From NCBI RefSeq assembly GCF_004331465.1, contig NZ_SJKB01000009.1, forward strand, positions 186,001-250,000: a stretch of DNA of 64,000 bases, written 5' to 3'. Positions 1 to 7,917 of the stretch are shown here, piece by piece. The position numbers were made by a program, and so were the translations under genes. Source of the DNA: Kribbella pittospori. Its GTDB lineage: Bacteria; Actinomycetota; Actinomycetes; Propionibacteriales; Kribbellaceae. Position 1 is the first letter of the stretch. Every line of letters starts with the position of its first letter. The notes beneath the pieces were generated by a model. That model saw only the letters and a list, made by a program, of their open reading frames with translations. It was not told where the DNA came from and did no database searches.

Positions 1-764
1 AACACGACGACCGGGATCGAGAACAGCAGCGAGAAGACCGGCAGCACCTGCAGGTTCACGCTGCCGCCTTCGTCGGTGAGGGTCTGCATCAGCACCGCAC
101 CAGGCTGCTTCTCGATCGACCGGATGAGCAGGAAGGGCACCAGGAAGTTGCCCCAGGAGTTCACGAATGCCCAGACCATGATGGTGGCCAGACCGGGCCG
201 CGCCACCGGGAGTACGACGTCACGCAGGATCTGGCCGGTGGACGCGCCGAAGACCCGGGCCGACTCCTCGTACGACTTCGGCACCGCGTCGACGAAGTCC
301 TTCAGGATGAAAATTGCCGCCGGCAACAGACCGCCGGTCATCACCAGCGCGACCCCGAACCGCGAGTCGATCAGCCCGAGCTGGAACATCATCACGAAGA
401 TCGGCACCATCGCGGCCGTCCCGGTGACCACCGACGACAGCAGCAACAACCCGTAAAGCAAGGCGTCCCGGCCGGGGATACGGACGCGTGACAGGGCGTA
501 CGACGCCAGTGCGGCGAACGCGGTCACGGCGACCGCGGTGGTCACGCAGATCAGCAGCGAGTTGACCATGGAGTGCATCGCGTACGGGTGCTCGAGCGTC
601 TTGCGGACGTTCTCCAGCGTCCAGTCCGGCCAGTGCACGCCGAGGCCGGGGTTCTTGTCGAACGGCGCCGACGCGATCCACAGCATCGGTACGGCGAAGA
701 ACAGTGTGATCGCGCAGATGAGGACGTAGAACCCGATCCGGCGTACCACAAAACCCGCAGTCAC
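1..764 (-). CDS. Sugar ABC transporter permease, MalG type (partial, runs off the left edge)
   Basis: This is the inner-membrane permease of a carbohydrate ABC importer, the second permease of the operon. About 254 residues are present and the C-terminus lies outside the window. Hydrophobic segments begin right after the start (VLICAITLFFAVPML) and the EAA-type loop that contacts the ATPase reads ESARVFGASTGQILRDVVLP. The GTG start overlaps the stop of the preceding permease gene as GTGA, which fixes the start and implies translational coupling. No ATPase gene is visible; such importers often share a distant MsiK-type ATPase, or it may lie to the left. The substrate cannot be read from the sequence. 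Confidence 0.9.
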   Translation of the reverse strand, partial: MTAGFVVRRIGFYVLICAITLFFAVPMLWIASAPFDKNPGLGVHWPDWTLENVRKTLEHPYAMHSMVNSLLICVTTAVAVTAFAALASYALSRVRIPGRDALLYGLLLLSSVVTGTAAMVPIFVMMFQLGLIDSRFGVALVMTGGLLPAAIFILKDFVDAVPKSYEESARVFGASTGQILRDVVLPVARPGLATIMVWAFVNSWGNFLVPFLLIRSIEKQPGAVLMQTLTDEGGSVNLQVLPVFSLLFSIPVVV

Positions 765-1717
765 GAGCGCCTCCGAAGCAGCCGCAGGTAGATGAGCGAC
801 ACCAGCAGGTTCGCGATCAGCAGCAGGAACGAGATGGCCGAGGAGTACCCGAGCTCACCGCCCTGTAGCGCGACGTTGTAGATGTACACCGGCACCGTCT
901 CGGACTCGTGGTTCGGGCCGCCCTTGGTGAGCAGGAACGGCGAGAAGTCGTTCGCCGTCCAGAGCGAGATCAGCAGCGTGTTCGTCAGCACGTGCCCGCG
1001 GATGTGTGGGAACACCACGTCCCGCAGCGTCTGCCAGCCCGACGCGCCGACCATCCGGGCCGACTCCAGTTGCGACGGCGGCACGGCCTGTAGTGCGGAG
1101 GAGTAGAGCATCATCGAGAACGCCGTACCGCGCCAGGTGTTGAAGAACACCAGGCAGGCCATCGGGTAGTCGATCAGCCACGCGGTCCCCGGCGTACCGA
1201 GGATGTTGTTGAGCGTGCCGCCGTCGCGGTCGAAGAACGCGACCCACAGGTACGCGACCACTGTCGACGGCAGGATCCAGGCCAGCAGCACGAACGCCTC
1301 GACGGTACGACGGACCGCCGGACGGGTCCGCCGCATCACCCAGGCGAGGGTGAAGCCGAGGATGTTCTGGCCGATGATCGCGGAGCCGAGGACGAAGAGC
1401 AGCGTCAGCCACAATGCGTTGTGGAAGAGGGCGTCGTTGAGCGCCTTGGTGTAGTTGGACAGCCCGACCATCGACGGCGAGACCGCCTCGATACCGGTCA
1501 GCCGGTAGTTGGTCAGGCCGATGTAGATGGTCCAGATCGCCGGGAAGACCAGGAACGCGCCGATCAGCAGCATGGCCGGCGAGACGAAGCCGAACGCCCG
1601 CCCGATGCCGAGCCCGGCGACGTCCTGCGCCGGCCCACGAGCCGGCCGCGCCGGCCCACCGGCCTGCCGCGCCGGCTCAGGTGCCTGAGCCGGCGCGGGT
1701 GCGGGAGCAGAGGTCAT
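761..1717 (-). CDS. Sugar ABC transporter permease, MalF type
   Basis: A 318-residue inner-membrane permease of the CUT1 carbohydrate importer class. The first 40 residues are a cytoplasmic Ala/Pro-rich tail, followed by about six hydrophobic segments, the first being FVSPAMLLIGAFLVFPAIWTI. The EAA loop reads ESARMVGASGWQTLRDVVFP near residue 220. The ATG start shares one base with the stop of the binding-protein gene upstream (TGATG), and its own stop overlaps the next permease by 4 bases. All three genes therefore form one tightly coupled operon. The family is clear; the sugar is not known. Confidence 0.93.
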   Translation of the reverse strand: MTSAPAPAPAQAPEPARQAGGPARPARGPAQDVAGLGIGRAFGFVSPAMLLIGAFLVFPAIWTIYIGLTNYRLTGIEAVSPSMVGLSNYTKALNDALFHNALWLTLLFVLGSAIIGQNILGFTLAWVMRRTRPAVRRTVEAFVLLAWILPSTVVAYLWVAFFDRDGGTLNNILGTPGTAWLIDYPMACLVFFNTWRGTAFSMMLYSSALQAVPPSQLESARMVGASGWQTLRDVVFPHIRGHVLTNTLLISLWTANDFSPFLLTKGGPNHESETVPVYIYNVALQGGELGYSSAISFLLLIANLLVSLIYLRLLRRRS

Positions 1718-3144
1718 CAGTTGCCGGCGACCTTGTCCTTGCCGCCGGCCGCAGCCTCGACGGCCTTCTGGTAGGCCTGCGCCGCGGCATCGGTGCTCTT
1801 GCCGCCGACAACGTCCGCGGTCGCCTGCTGCAGTGCGGCCGAGATCTTCGGGTACTCCGCCAGACCCGGGCGGAACTGCGTGATCGGCAGCACCTTGGTG
1901 GCGACGAAGTTCAGCATCGGGTCGCCCGCCAGCACCTCGGCGTTGACGTCGCTGCGCTGGGTGATCTTGGCGGCGCCGTCCAGCGATGCCTTCACCATCT
2001 CGGCGGAGTTCCAGAACTGCATGAGCTCCCAGGCCTGCTGCGGGAACTTGGTGTTCGGGTTGATCACGGTCGCGCCGCCGCCCGACATCGAGACGAAGTC
2101 CTGGCCCTTCACGCCCGCGCCCGGCAGGGCGGCCGGGATCAGCGCGTAGCCGACGGCGGAGTCGCGGTCGGCCATCTTGGCCACGCCCTCCTTGGGCTCC
2201 ACCACGCTGCGCCAGAAGTAGTCGCTCTCCAGCAGGATGCCGACCTTGTTCGCGGCGAACTCGGCGAACGACTTGTCCCGGCCCTTGGCCTCGCGCTGCA
2301 GTACCGGGTCACCGAGACCCGTGCTGTAGATCTGGTGATAGAAGTCCAGCACCTGACGCAGCTTCGGGGTGTCGCCCAGCCACTTGCCGTCGGTGTTGAC
2401 GGTGGTGCCGGTGCCGACCAGCAGCGGCAGTACGCCCTGCATGGTGGTCGCCTCGCCCATCGCCGTACCGCCGTTGATCTGGATCGGCGTGACGCCGGAC
2501 AGCTTCTTCAGCGCCTGGCCGGCGGAGATGACGTCGTCCCACGACTTCGGCTGCCAGTCGGCCGGCAGCCCGGCCTGCTCGAACAGCTTCTTGTTGAAGA
2601 ACAGCACCCGGCCGTCGGTCCCGCCGGGGACGCCGTACCGCTTGCCGTTGTAGCTGCCGAGCTGCTGCACGGTCTCGGGGATCTGCTTCCAGCCGTCCCA
2701 GTCGTCCACCTTGCTCGCCTCGCCGACGGTGTCGGTCAGCGGCTTGATGTAGCCGGCCTGGGCGAACTCGCCGACCCAGATGCCGTCGATCTGGAACAGG
2801 TCCGGACCGGACTTGTTCGACAGGTCGAGCGACAGCTTCTGCTTGTAGACCTCGTCGTCGGAGCCGTCACCCTGGAACTTGACGGTGACGTCGACGCCCT
2901 TGCCCTTCTGGTCGGCGACGAACTTCGGGATCAGCACGTCCTGGATGAACGTTGCCCCGGCGCTGCTCTTGCCGCCCTTGATCGAGTTCGACCCGATGGT
3001 GAGCTCGACCTTCTTGGCATCGGCGTTGCGGTTCGTGTCCTGGTCACCGCTGTCGGATGCGGACGAGCCGAGGCAGCCGGTCAGCAGCAGGGTTGCGGCG
3101 ACGCCGAGGAGGGCAGGGGCGGAGAACCGCGGGAGAGATCGCAT
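1717..3144 (-). CDS. Extracellular solute-binding lipoprotein of sugar ABC importer
   Basis: A 475-residue family 1 solute-binding protein that would capture a sugar outside the membrane and deliver it to the two permeases encoded downstream. The N-terminus MRSLPRFSAPALLGVAAT is a lipoprotein signal ending in the lipobox LLTGC, so the mature protein is anchored by a lipidated Cys. A longer in-frame start exists 65 codons upstream, but the one chosen has a good AGGAG site and places the signal peptide correctly. Family-like features include ITQRSDVNAE and QQAWELMQFWNSAE. It is the first gene of the operon and has a recognisable promoter with an embedded operator about 100 bases upstream. Confidence 0.93.
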   Translation of the reverse strand: MRSLPRFSAPALLGVAATLLLTGCLGSSASDSGDQDTNRNADAKKVELTIGSNSIKGGKSSAGATFIQDVLIPKFVADQKGKGVDVTVKFQGDGSDDEVYKQKLSLDLSNKSGPDLFQIDGIWVGEFAQAGYIKPLTDTVGEASKVDDWDGWKQIPETVQQLGSYNGKRYGVPGGTDGRVLFFNKKLFEQAGLPADWQPKSWDDVISAGQALKKLSGVTPIQINGGTAMGEATTMQGVLPLLVGTGTTVNTDGKWLGDTPKLRQVLDFYHQIYSTGLGDPVLQREAKGRDKSFAEFAANKVGILLESDYFWRSVVEPKEGVAKMADRDSAVGYALIPAALPGAGVKGQDFVSMSGGGATVINPNTKFPQQAWELMQFWNSAEMVKASLDGAAKITQRSDVNAEVLAGDPMLNFVATKVLPITQFRPGLAEYPKISAALQQATADVVGGKSTDAAAQAYQKAVEAAAGGKDKVAGN

Positions 3145-3250
3145 CAAAGCTCCTAGCGAGATCGGTACTGCGGAGTGCCGGTCAAACATTGGCACTCGTC
3201 GGCGACTTTGTGAAGACTTTTTCCCAACCCTGAGGAGAACGTTGACAGGT

Positions 3251-3279
3251 GCTGTAGGCAACCAGTTGCGACCTGTCAA
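3251..3279 (-). promoter_or_regulatory. Promoter of sugar ABC operon with operator between -35 and -10
   Basis: On the minus strand, TTGACA (3279-3274) is followed by exactly 17 bases and then TACAGC (3256-3251), a good sigma-70-type promoter for the binding-protein gene, with a leader of about 100 bases. The spacer contains the perfect inverted repeat GCAACTGGTTGC (3258-3269), well placed for a repressor to block RNA polymerase. A wider repeat, GACAGGT (3244-3250) and ACCTGTC (3271-3277), flanks it with a slightly shifted centre. The repressor, perhaps LacI-like, is not encoded in the window. Confidence 0.65.
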
Positions 3280-3326
3280 GTCGGGTTCCCCCGGGAAGCG
3301 TTGCGGAAGGGTTAAAGGATGCTCAA

Positions 3327-3357
3327 GGTTGTATGGCAACCAGTAGTGGACTAGATA
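3327..3357 (+). promoter_or_regulatory. Divergent promoter with second operator, facing the micropeptide
   Basis: The inverted repeat GGTTG-N5-CAACC (3327-3341) has the same half-site as the operator in the ABC promoter. It overlaps a plus-strand -35-like TTGTAT (3329-3334). Seventeen bases further lies TAGATA (3352-3357), a moderate -10. This would start a transcript near 3364 that covers the micropeptide at 3420. The shared half-site suggests one regulator for both directions; that is inference. Confidence 0.45.
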
Positions 3358-3419
3358 CAGAACGTGACAGTGGGCGGTACGGTCTTGCCGATCGGTTCAG
3401 CGGATCGGAGGTGAAAGAC

Positions 3420-3497
3420 ATGGGGCTGCTTTCTTGCCTTCTGGACGACCTGCTCAGTCATTGCCACCACTGGTGCCATCACCACTGCTGGTGGTGA
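3420..3497 (+). CDS. 25-residue Cys/His/Trp-rich micropeptide
   Basis: A short frame with a full-consensus Shine-Dalgarno GGAGGTGA (3407-3414) five bases before its ATG. The peptide starts with an amphipathic, acidic stretch (MGLLSCLLDDLLS) and ends in HCHHWCHHHCWW, giving 4 Cys, 6 His and 3 Trp in 25 residues. Cys15, Cys19 and Cys23 are spaced i, i+4, i+8, so on a helix they would lie on one face beside the histidines, an arrangement suited to metal binding. It lies divergent from the sugar ABC operon behind a shared-type operator, and no other gene follows before the terminator at 3688. I recognise no family. It could be a metal-binding peptide, a modified-peptide precursor or a regulatory leader peptide. 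Confidence 0.5.
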   Translation: MGLLSCLLDDLLSHCHHWCHHHCWW

Positions 3498-3601
3498 CGC
3501 CGGCCGGCTGGTGACGGCCGCGGAGGAGGTGGGTCGACGGTGACGACGACGCAGGGTTCCCGCTGACGCGCAAGCAGCGGGCAACCCGGGGTCACTCCCC
3601 G
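3479..3601 (+). other. Hairpin-rich RNA segment overlapping and following the micropeptide
   Basis: Three successive inverted repeats lie here: TCACCAC/GTGGTGA (3479-3485 with 3491-3497, over the micropeptide stop), CCCGCTG/CAGCGGG (3559-3565 with 3575-3581) and CGGGG/CCCCG (3587-3591 with 3597-3601). No convincing gene follows; only tiny frames such as GTG 3540-3566 are present. This may be the structured 3' part of the micropeptide mRNA or a small RNA. No known riboswitch was recognised. Confidence 0.3.
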
Positions 3602-3687
3602 AGCACCGGACCCCACGACCGACGAGGTTCACCAGACACTGCACGACCGAACAACCGAATGGTGTCGATCACGAAGGAGTGAGAAAA

Positions 3688-3720
3688 ACAACCGGCCCCG
3701 ACATCGTCGGGGCCGGTTGT
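3688..3720 (-). terminator. Rho-independent terminator, probably bidirectional
   Basis: A perfect 15-base-pair stem, ACAACCGGCCCCGAC with its complement, closes over a 3-base loop. Read on the minus strand it is followed by TTTTT, so it ends the transcript of the secreted-protein gene at 3752-4522. It also lies at the end of the plus-strand micropeptide transcript and could stop that as well. Confidence 0.8.
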
Positions 3721-3751
3721 CCTCTGTCTGGCTGAGGATCCTCCTTGTGGA

Positions 3752-4522
3752 TCAGCGCTGCGCCAGCTGCATCATCTGTTTCGGCAGCACCGTCATCTGG
3801 GCCGGGATCGGCGTCGCCGGCCGAACCAGCTCTAGCAGACTGGACGCGGCCTTCGCGATCGGCAGCGGCAGGGCCAGGCCCAGGGACGCCAGCAGCGCGT
3901 TCACGAGTGCCAGCACCGCACCCAGGATGTCCAGGCCCGGCAGCGGCAACGCGCTCCAGCCCTGGACCGGTGTGCCGGCCGTGGACATGCTGCCGGTCGG
4001 TTGTGCCTGCTTGGCCTTCCCCTTGCCGAGCAGGGATGTCAGGGCGAGACCGCTGGCGGTGTTCACAAACGTGCCGGCACTCTCGTCGTAGGTCCATTTC
4101 TGTCCGTCGCCGTCACGGCAGGGCAGCACCAGCAGTGGTGCCGAGGCAGGCACCTTGGCCAGGTCCGCACCGCTGTCCAGGCAGGCGCCGGTCTTGGCAA
4201 GGGCGCCACCGACGCTCTTGCTCATCGCGACCTGCAACTGGCCGGACTCGGTGTAGATCCACTCCTGGGTCTTGCCCTCCTTGCCCGGTGCACACGCCAT
4301 CATGACCGCCATCGGGACCTTGGCGGCCGCGACGAAGGTGAGGCAGTACCGCGTGTCGGCGCGGGTGGCGATCTGTTTGGCCACCCCGACCTCGACGCCC
4401 GGGGCCGCGGCCGATCCGCCCGTCGACGGGTTCGCCGCCTGGGCCGGGACCGCGGTGGCCAGTGCGACGCTGACCGCGAGCACGGCCACGCCGGTACGGC
4501 TCAACAACTTACGGATGATCAA
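3752..4522 (-). CDS. Secreted beta-trefoil (ricin-B-like) protein
   Basis: About 256 residues, exported. The TTG start has GGAGG five bases upstream and gives a classic Sec signal (IIRKLLSRTGVAVLAVSVAL, cleavage after AQA). An ATG eight codons upstream is the alternative start. The mature part contains QEWIYTESGQL and QKWTYDESAGTF, the QxW-type motifs of ricin-B lectin folds, with paired cysteines (YCLTF, MACAPG, GACLDSG, LPCRDG) suited to disulfides. The C-terminal third (from about residue 175) is hydrophobic, with Leu/Ala-rich stretches, and could associate with the membrane. Sugar binding is inferred from the fold only. It stands alone, with a terminator just after it. Confidence 0.65.
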   Translation of the reverse strand: MIIRKLLSRTGVAVLAVSVALATAVPAQAANPSTGGSAAAPGVEVGVAKQIATRADTRYCLTFVAAAKVPMAVMMACAPGKEGKTQEWIYTESGQLQVAMSKSVGGALAKTGACLDSGADLAKVPASAPLLVLPCRDGDGQKWTYDESAGTFVNTASGLALTSLLGKGKAKQAQPTGSMSTAGTPVQGWSALPLPGLDILGAVLALVNALLASLGLALPLPIAKAASSLLELVRPATPIPAQMTVLPKQMMQLAQR

Positions 4523-4546
4523 GACAACCTCCAGAGGTCGTGCCAT

Positions 4547-4937
4547 CTCGCGGCGTCAGGTCGTCGGGACCCCGTGGCGCGAGCGGGTCCGGTTCCGGGA
4601 ACCGCGACGAACACCCTTTTGCGCGGAGGGCGAGCTGCGGGTCGATCCCCCGTGAGGAGGCGGTGTGGCCCGGAAGGCCGACTGTGACTCAACGCGACGT
4701 TGACGCCACAACCAGTAATGCACAGGTGGGTCGGCGGTGGTTATGGCGAAGCCGCGAAACTTGATGCCAATGGCAACTAACTGCCAGGCCAAAGTCGTTG
4801 CGCAAGGCACCGAAATCCGGTCGCAGAGCCGTCGTGCCACCGCTGAGCGGAGGCTGTGCGCCGATCGAGACATTAGCGTACGCCGGCGCAACTCCGGTGG
4901 CGCAACGCGTTAGTTGATGCCGTGGGCAACAGAGTGT
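4547..4937. other. Intergenic region upstream of the secreted-protein gene
   Basis: No convincing gene is seen in these 391 bases. Notable items are a short palindrome TGCCAATGGCA (4765-4775) and GTTGCG-type words near 4797, 4890 and 4902, with a minus-strand TACGCT near 4878 that could serve as a -10. The region probably holds the promoter of the secreted protein and the 3' end of the transcript from 4938-5378. Confidence 0.4.
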
Positions 4938-5378
4938 CTACTGGGGCTGTTTGGTGTCAGTGGGATCCTCGGCGACATGCCGTTCGGTGGCGAGCCGCTC
5001 CTCCGCGACAGGCTCAGCACGCTCAGGCTCAGCGCGCTCGGGCTCGGTGGACTCAGGCTCGGTGCGATCCGGCCCCGTGGTGACCTCGGGTGTGGTGTCA
5101 CTCGTGGCCGCTGCCGCCGGTTCGGTGGTCGCAGCTTGTGCGCGGAGCTCGCGCATCTCCTTGCGCCGCCGGTAGCCGCGGGCAAGTCCCTTCTTCGTCA
5201 GCCACAGCCCGAGGGCAAGCGCCACCCCGGTCAGTGCGCCGATCAGGAACACGGTCGGCACCGAGACGCCGAAGTCGATGCCGAACACCTCCATCGTGGT
5301 GGAGGCGGTCGAGGTCACCGAGACACCCAGACCGAACAGCACGGCCAGGACGATCAGGACGATTCCGAGGACGGCCAT
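4938..5378 (-). CDS. Small membrane protein with acidic repeat tail
   Basis: A 146-residue protein. Two hydrophobic segments (VLGIVLIVLAVLFGLGV and TVFLIGALTGVALALGLWL, about residues 3-60) form a hairpin like that of LapA-type or DUF1049-like small membrane proteins. A basic patch (KKGLARGYRRRKEMREL) follows, then a charged tail with five-residue repeats of the TEPER/AEPER type (about 100-125), encoded by near-identical 15-base DNA repeats (about 5008-5062). The tail is probably cytoplasmic and disordered. No function can be assigned. It is followed on the same strand only by the long gap before the secreted-protein gene. Confidence 0.7.
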   Translation of the reverse strand: MAVLGIVLIVLAVLFGLGVSVTSTASTTMEVFGIDFGVSVPTVFLIGALTGVALALGLWLTKKGLARGYRRRKEMRELRAQAATTEPAAAATSDTTPEVTTGPDRTEPESTEPERAEPERAEPVAEERLATERHVAEDPTDTKQPQ

Positions 5379-5414
5379 GGCAAGCTGCCTCTCCGCCAGC
5401 CCCGGGCTGGCTCT

Positions 5415-7724
5415 TCAGGCCTCACTGCTGAGTAGTGCGGTGAGCAGCGCCACCGCGCCGCTCTTGTCGAGTGGGTTGTTCTGGTTCCCACATTTGGGCG
5501 ACTGTACGCACGACGGACAGCCATCCATGCATTCACAGTGTGCAATCGCCTCACGGGTCGCCGTCAACCACTCGCGCGCGGCGGCGTAGCCGTGTTCCGC
5601 GAATCCGGCGCCGCCCGGGTGGCCGTCGTACACGAAGACGGTGAGGCGACCGGTGTCGGCGTGCCTCGCGGTGGAGACGCCACCGATGTCCCAGCGGTCG
5701 CAGGTGGCGAACAGTGGGAGCAGTCCGATCGACGCGTGCTCGGCCGCATGAGCCGCACCAGGGACGTCGTACAGGCCAAGCGCCTCGACCGCGGAGTCGG
5801 GCATGGTCCACCAGACGGCCTTGGTCCGCAGTGTGCGCTCCGGCAGGTCGAGGGGTTGCTCGTCGAGCACGTCGCCGGTCGCGATCAGCTTGCGCTGGTA
5901 GGAGACCACTTGGCTGGTCACCTGGACCCAGCCGCGCGACAGCTCCGCCGTACCCCAGGTGCAGGTCTCCTCGGTCGCCAGGATGCTGATCTCGGTCACG
6001 TCCCGGGCGAAGGTGGTGTAGTCCGGCGAGGCCGGCTCGACCACGGCAGCGTGACCCTCGAGGTCCAGCGTCCGGACCAGGTACGACTCGCCTGCATGCA
6101 CGTAGACAGCACCCTCGTGGACCGAGGCGTGCGCCGAGCCGCCGTCGACTGTGCCGAGCAGCCGCCCGGTCTGGTCCTCGACGATCTGCACGGTCTTGCC
6201 GCCGGCCGACCGGATGTCGATGGCGTCCACGGCGCGCTCCCGCCGGGTCCAGAACCATCCATGCGGTCGCTCACGCAACAGCCCTTGGCGGACCAACTGC
6301 TGGATCACGGTTGGCGTCGTACTGCCGAAGATGTCGTAGTCCGCGTCGGTCAGTGGCAACTCCTGTGCGGCCGCGCACAGCTGTGGTCCGAGGACATACG
6401 GGTTCTCCGGGTTGAAGACAGTTGCTTCCACCGGTCGGCCGAAGATCGCGTTCGGGTGCCGGACCAGATAGGTGTCCAGCGGGTCGTCACGCGCCACCAG
6501 CAGAGCCAAGGCATCCCCACCGGCTCGTCCTGCCCGTCCGGCCTGCTGCCACAGCGATGCGCGCGTGCCAGGCCAACCGGACAGCAGTACGGCGTCCAGT
6601 CCCGCGATGTCGATGCCGAGCTCCAGAGCATTGGTTGCCGCGACACCGGTGAGCTCGCCACTCTGCAGCATGCCTTCGAGCCGTCGCCGCTCCTCCGGCA
6701 GATACCCCGCCCGGTACGCAGACACCTGGTCCATCAGTGAGGGGTGAACCTCCGCGAGGTTCTCGCGGGCCGTCATCGCGACGGTCTCGGCACCACGCCT
6801 CGACCGCACGAAAGCAACGGTCCGCACACCGGACACGACCAGATCGGTCAGGATGTCGGCCACCTCGGCCGTCGCGGAACGTCGTACCGGCGCACCGTTC
6901 TCACCGCGCACCGAGGTCAGCGGCGGCTCCCACAGACCGAAGGAGATGCCGCCGCGAGGTGATCCGTCGTCCACCACCTCCACCATCGGCAGACCGGTCA
7001 GCCGCTCACCGGACACCGCCGGCTCCGCCACCGTCGCCGATGCGCAGATGAAGATCGGATGAGCGCCGTACTGCGCACACACCCGTCGCAGCCGACGCAG
7101 TACGCCGGCCACATGCGCACCGAAGACACCGCGATAGTGATGACACTCGTCCACCACGACGTACTGCAGGCAGCCCAGGAAGCGGGCCCAGCGCTGATGG
7201 TTCGGCAGGACCGAGCGGTGCAGCATGTCCGGATTGCTCAGCACGTACGTCGCATGGTCACGAGCCCAGTCGCGCTCGGACCGTTCGGAGTCGCCGTCCA
7301 ACGTTGTCGGCCGCAGACCGGGCACCGTGTACGACGACACCGCGCGAAGCTGGTCGTGCGCCAAGGCCTTGGTCGGGGACAAGTACAGAACAGACGCCAC
7401 CCGTCGATGCGGTGACGCGGCCTGGGCGATGCTCAACGTGGCAAAGGCAGGCAGCAAGTACCCGAGAGATTTGCCCGACGCCGTCCCGGTCGCGACCACC
7501 ACATGCCGGCCCGAGTACGCCGCTTCGGCGGTCGCGACCTGATGAGTCCAAGGCGCTGTGATGCCGGCGTCCGCGAGTTGCGTGAGAACCTCGGCCGGTG
7601 CCCAGCGCGGCCAGTCACACGTTTGCCCCAGTCTGGGTGGCACGGTCTCGACGTGCGTGAGCCGGTCGTCCCGGCCTGCTGCCAGACGCTTCAGCACAAC
7701 CGCCGCCTCACCACCTCCGCGCAT
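5415..7724 (-). CDS. DEAD/DEAH-box helicase with DUF1998 zinc domain (MrfA/Hrq1-like)
   Basis: A 769-residue superfamily 2 helicase. Walker A is in ATGTASGKSLGYLLP, Walker B is DECHHYRG, motif III is SATV, and the helicase-C end has QQAGRAGRAG. The C-terminus is a DUF1998 domain with a Cys cluster (HCECMDGCPSCVQSPKCGN), the zinc-site type of Bacillus MrfA, a DNA-repair helicase. Length and order fit Rv3649 of M. tuberculosis and SCO3550 of Streptomyces as I recall them. The frame could be opened 80 codons further upstream. The start used fits the family length and has TACGCT (7736-7731) six bases before it with no Shine-Dalgarno, as in a leaderless mRNA. It is divergent from bldG. Confidence 0.93.
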   Translation of the reverse strand: MRGGGEAAVVLKRLAAGRDDRLTHVETVPPRLGQTCDWPRWAPAEVLTQLADAGITAPWTHQVATAEAAYSGRHVVVATGTASGKSLGYLLPAFATLSIAQAASPHRRVASVLYLSPTKALAHDQLRAVSSYTVPGLRPTTLDGDSERSERDWARDHATYVLSNPDMLHRSVLPNHQRWARFLGCLQYVVVDECHHYRGVFGAHVAGVLRRLRRVCAQYGAHPIFICASATVAEPAVSGERLTGLPMVEVVDDGSPRGGISFGLWEPPLTSVRGENGAPVRRSATAEVADILTDLVVSGVRTVAFVRSRRGAETVAMTARENLAEVHPSLMDQVSAYRAGYLPEERRRLEGMLQSGELTGVAATNALELGIDIAGLDAVLLSGWPGTRASLWQQAGRAGRAGGDALALLVARDDPLDTYLVRHPNAIFGRPVEATVFNPENPYVLGPQLCAAAQELPLTDADYDIFGSTTPTVIQQLVRQGLLRERPHGWFWTRRERAVDAIDIRSAGGKTVQIVEDQTGRLLGTVDGGSAHASVHEGAVYVHAGESYLVRTLDLEGHAAVVEPASPDYTTFARDVTEISILATEETCTWGTAELSRGWVQVTSQVVSYQRKLIATGDVLDEQPLDLPERTLRTKAVWWTMPDSAVEALGLYDVPGAAHAAEHASIGLLPLFATCDRWDIGGVSTARHADTGRLTVFVYDGHPGGAGFAEHGYAAAREWLTATREAIAHCECMDGCPSCVQSPKCGNQNNPLDKSGAVALLTALLSSEA

Positions 7725-7730
7725 ACCGCG

Positions 7731-7736
7731 AGCGTA
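7731..7736 (-). promoter_or_regulatory. -10 hexamer of leaderless helicase transcript
   Basis: The minus-strand hexamer TACGCT ends six bases before the ATG at 7724. With the usual +1 spacing, transcription would start at the A of the ATG, and no ribosome-binding site is present. Confidence 0.5.
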
Positions 7737-7917
7737 GTGCCGGCCACGGACAGCACGCGCCGGGCAGTGCACGAGGCGTGTGCACGCGCCGGATGCACGC
7801 CTCATTTTGGGGAGGAAGATCGACTTCGGTGAGACGAGATGAAAGAGTTTTCGGCAACGGTCCTTCTCACGGTCCGTACATGGTTGAATGCAGCAGTTCA
7901 CGGGATCGGAGGCCGAA

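Noticed and set aside
3351..3644. A 97-codon minus-strand frame over the micropeptide region
   Set aside because: No Shine-Dalgarno, no family features, Arg/Pro-rich composition; it covers the divergent promoter and hairpins.
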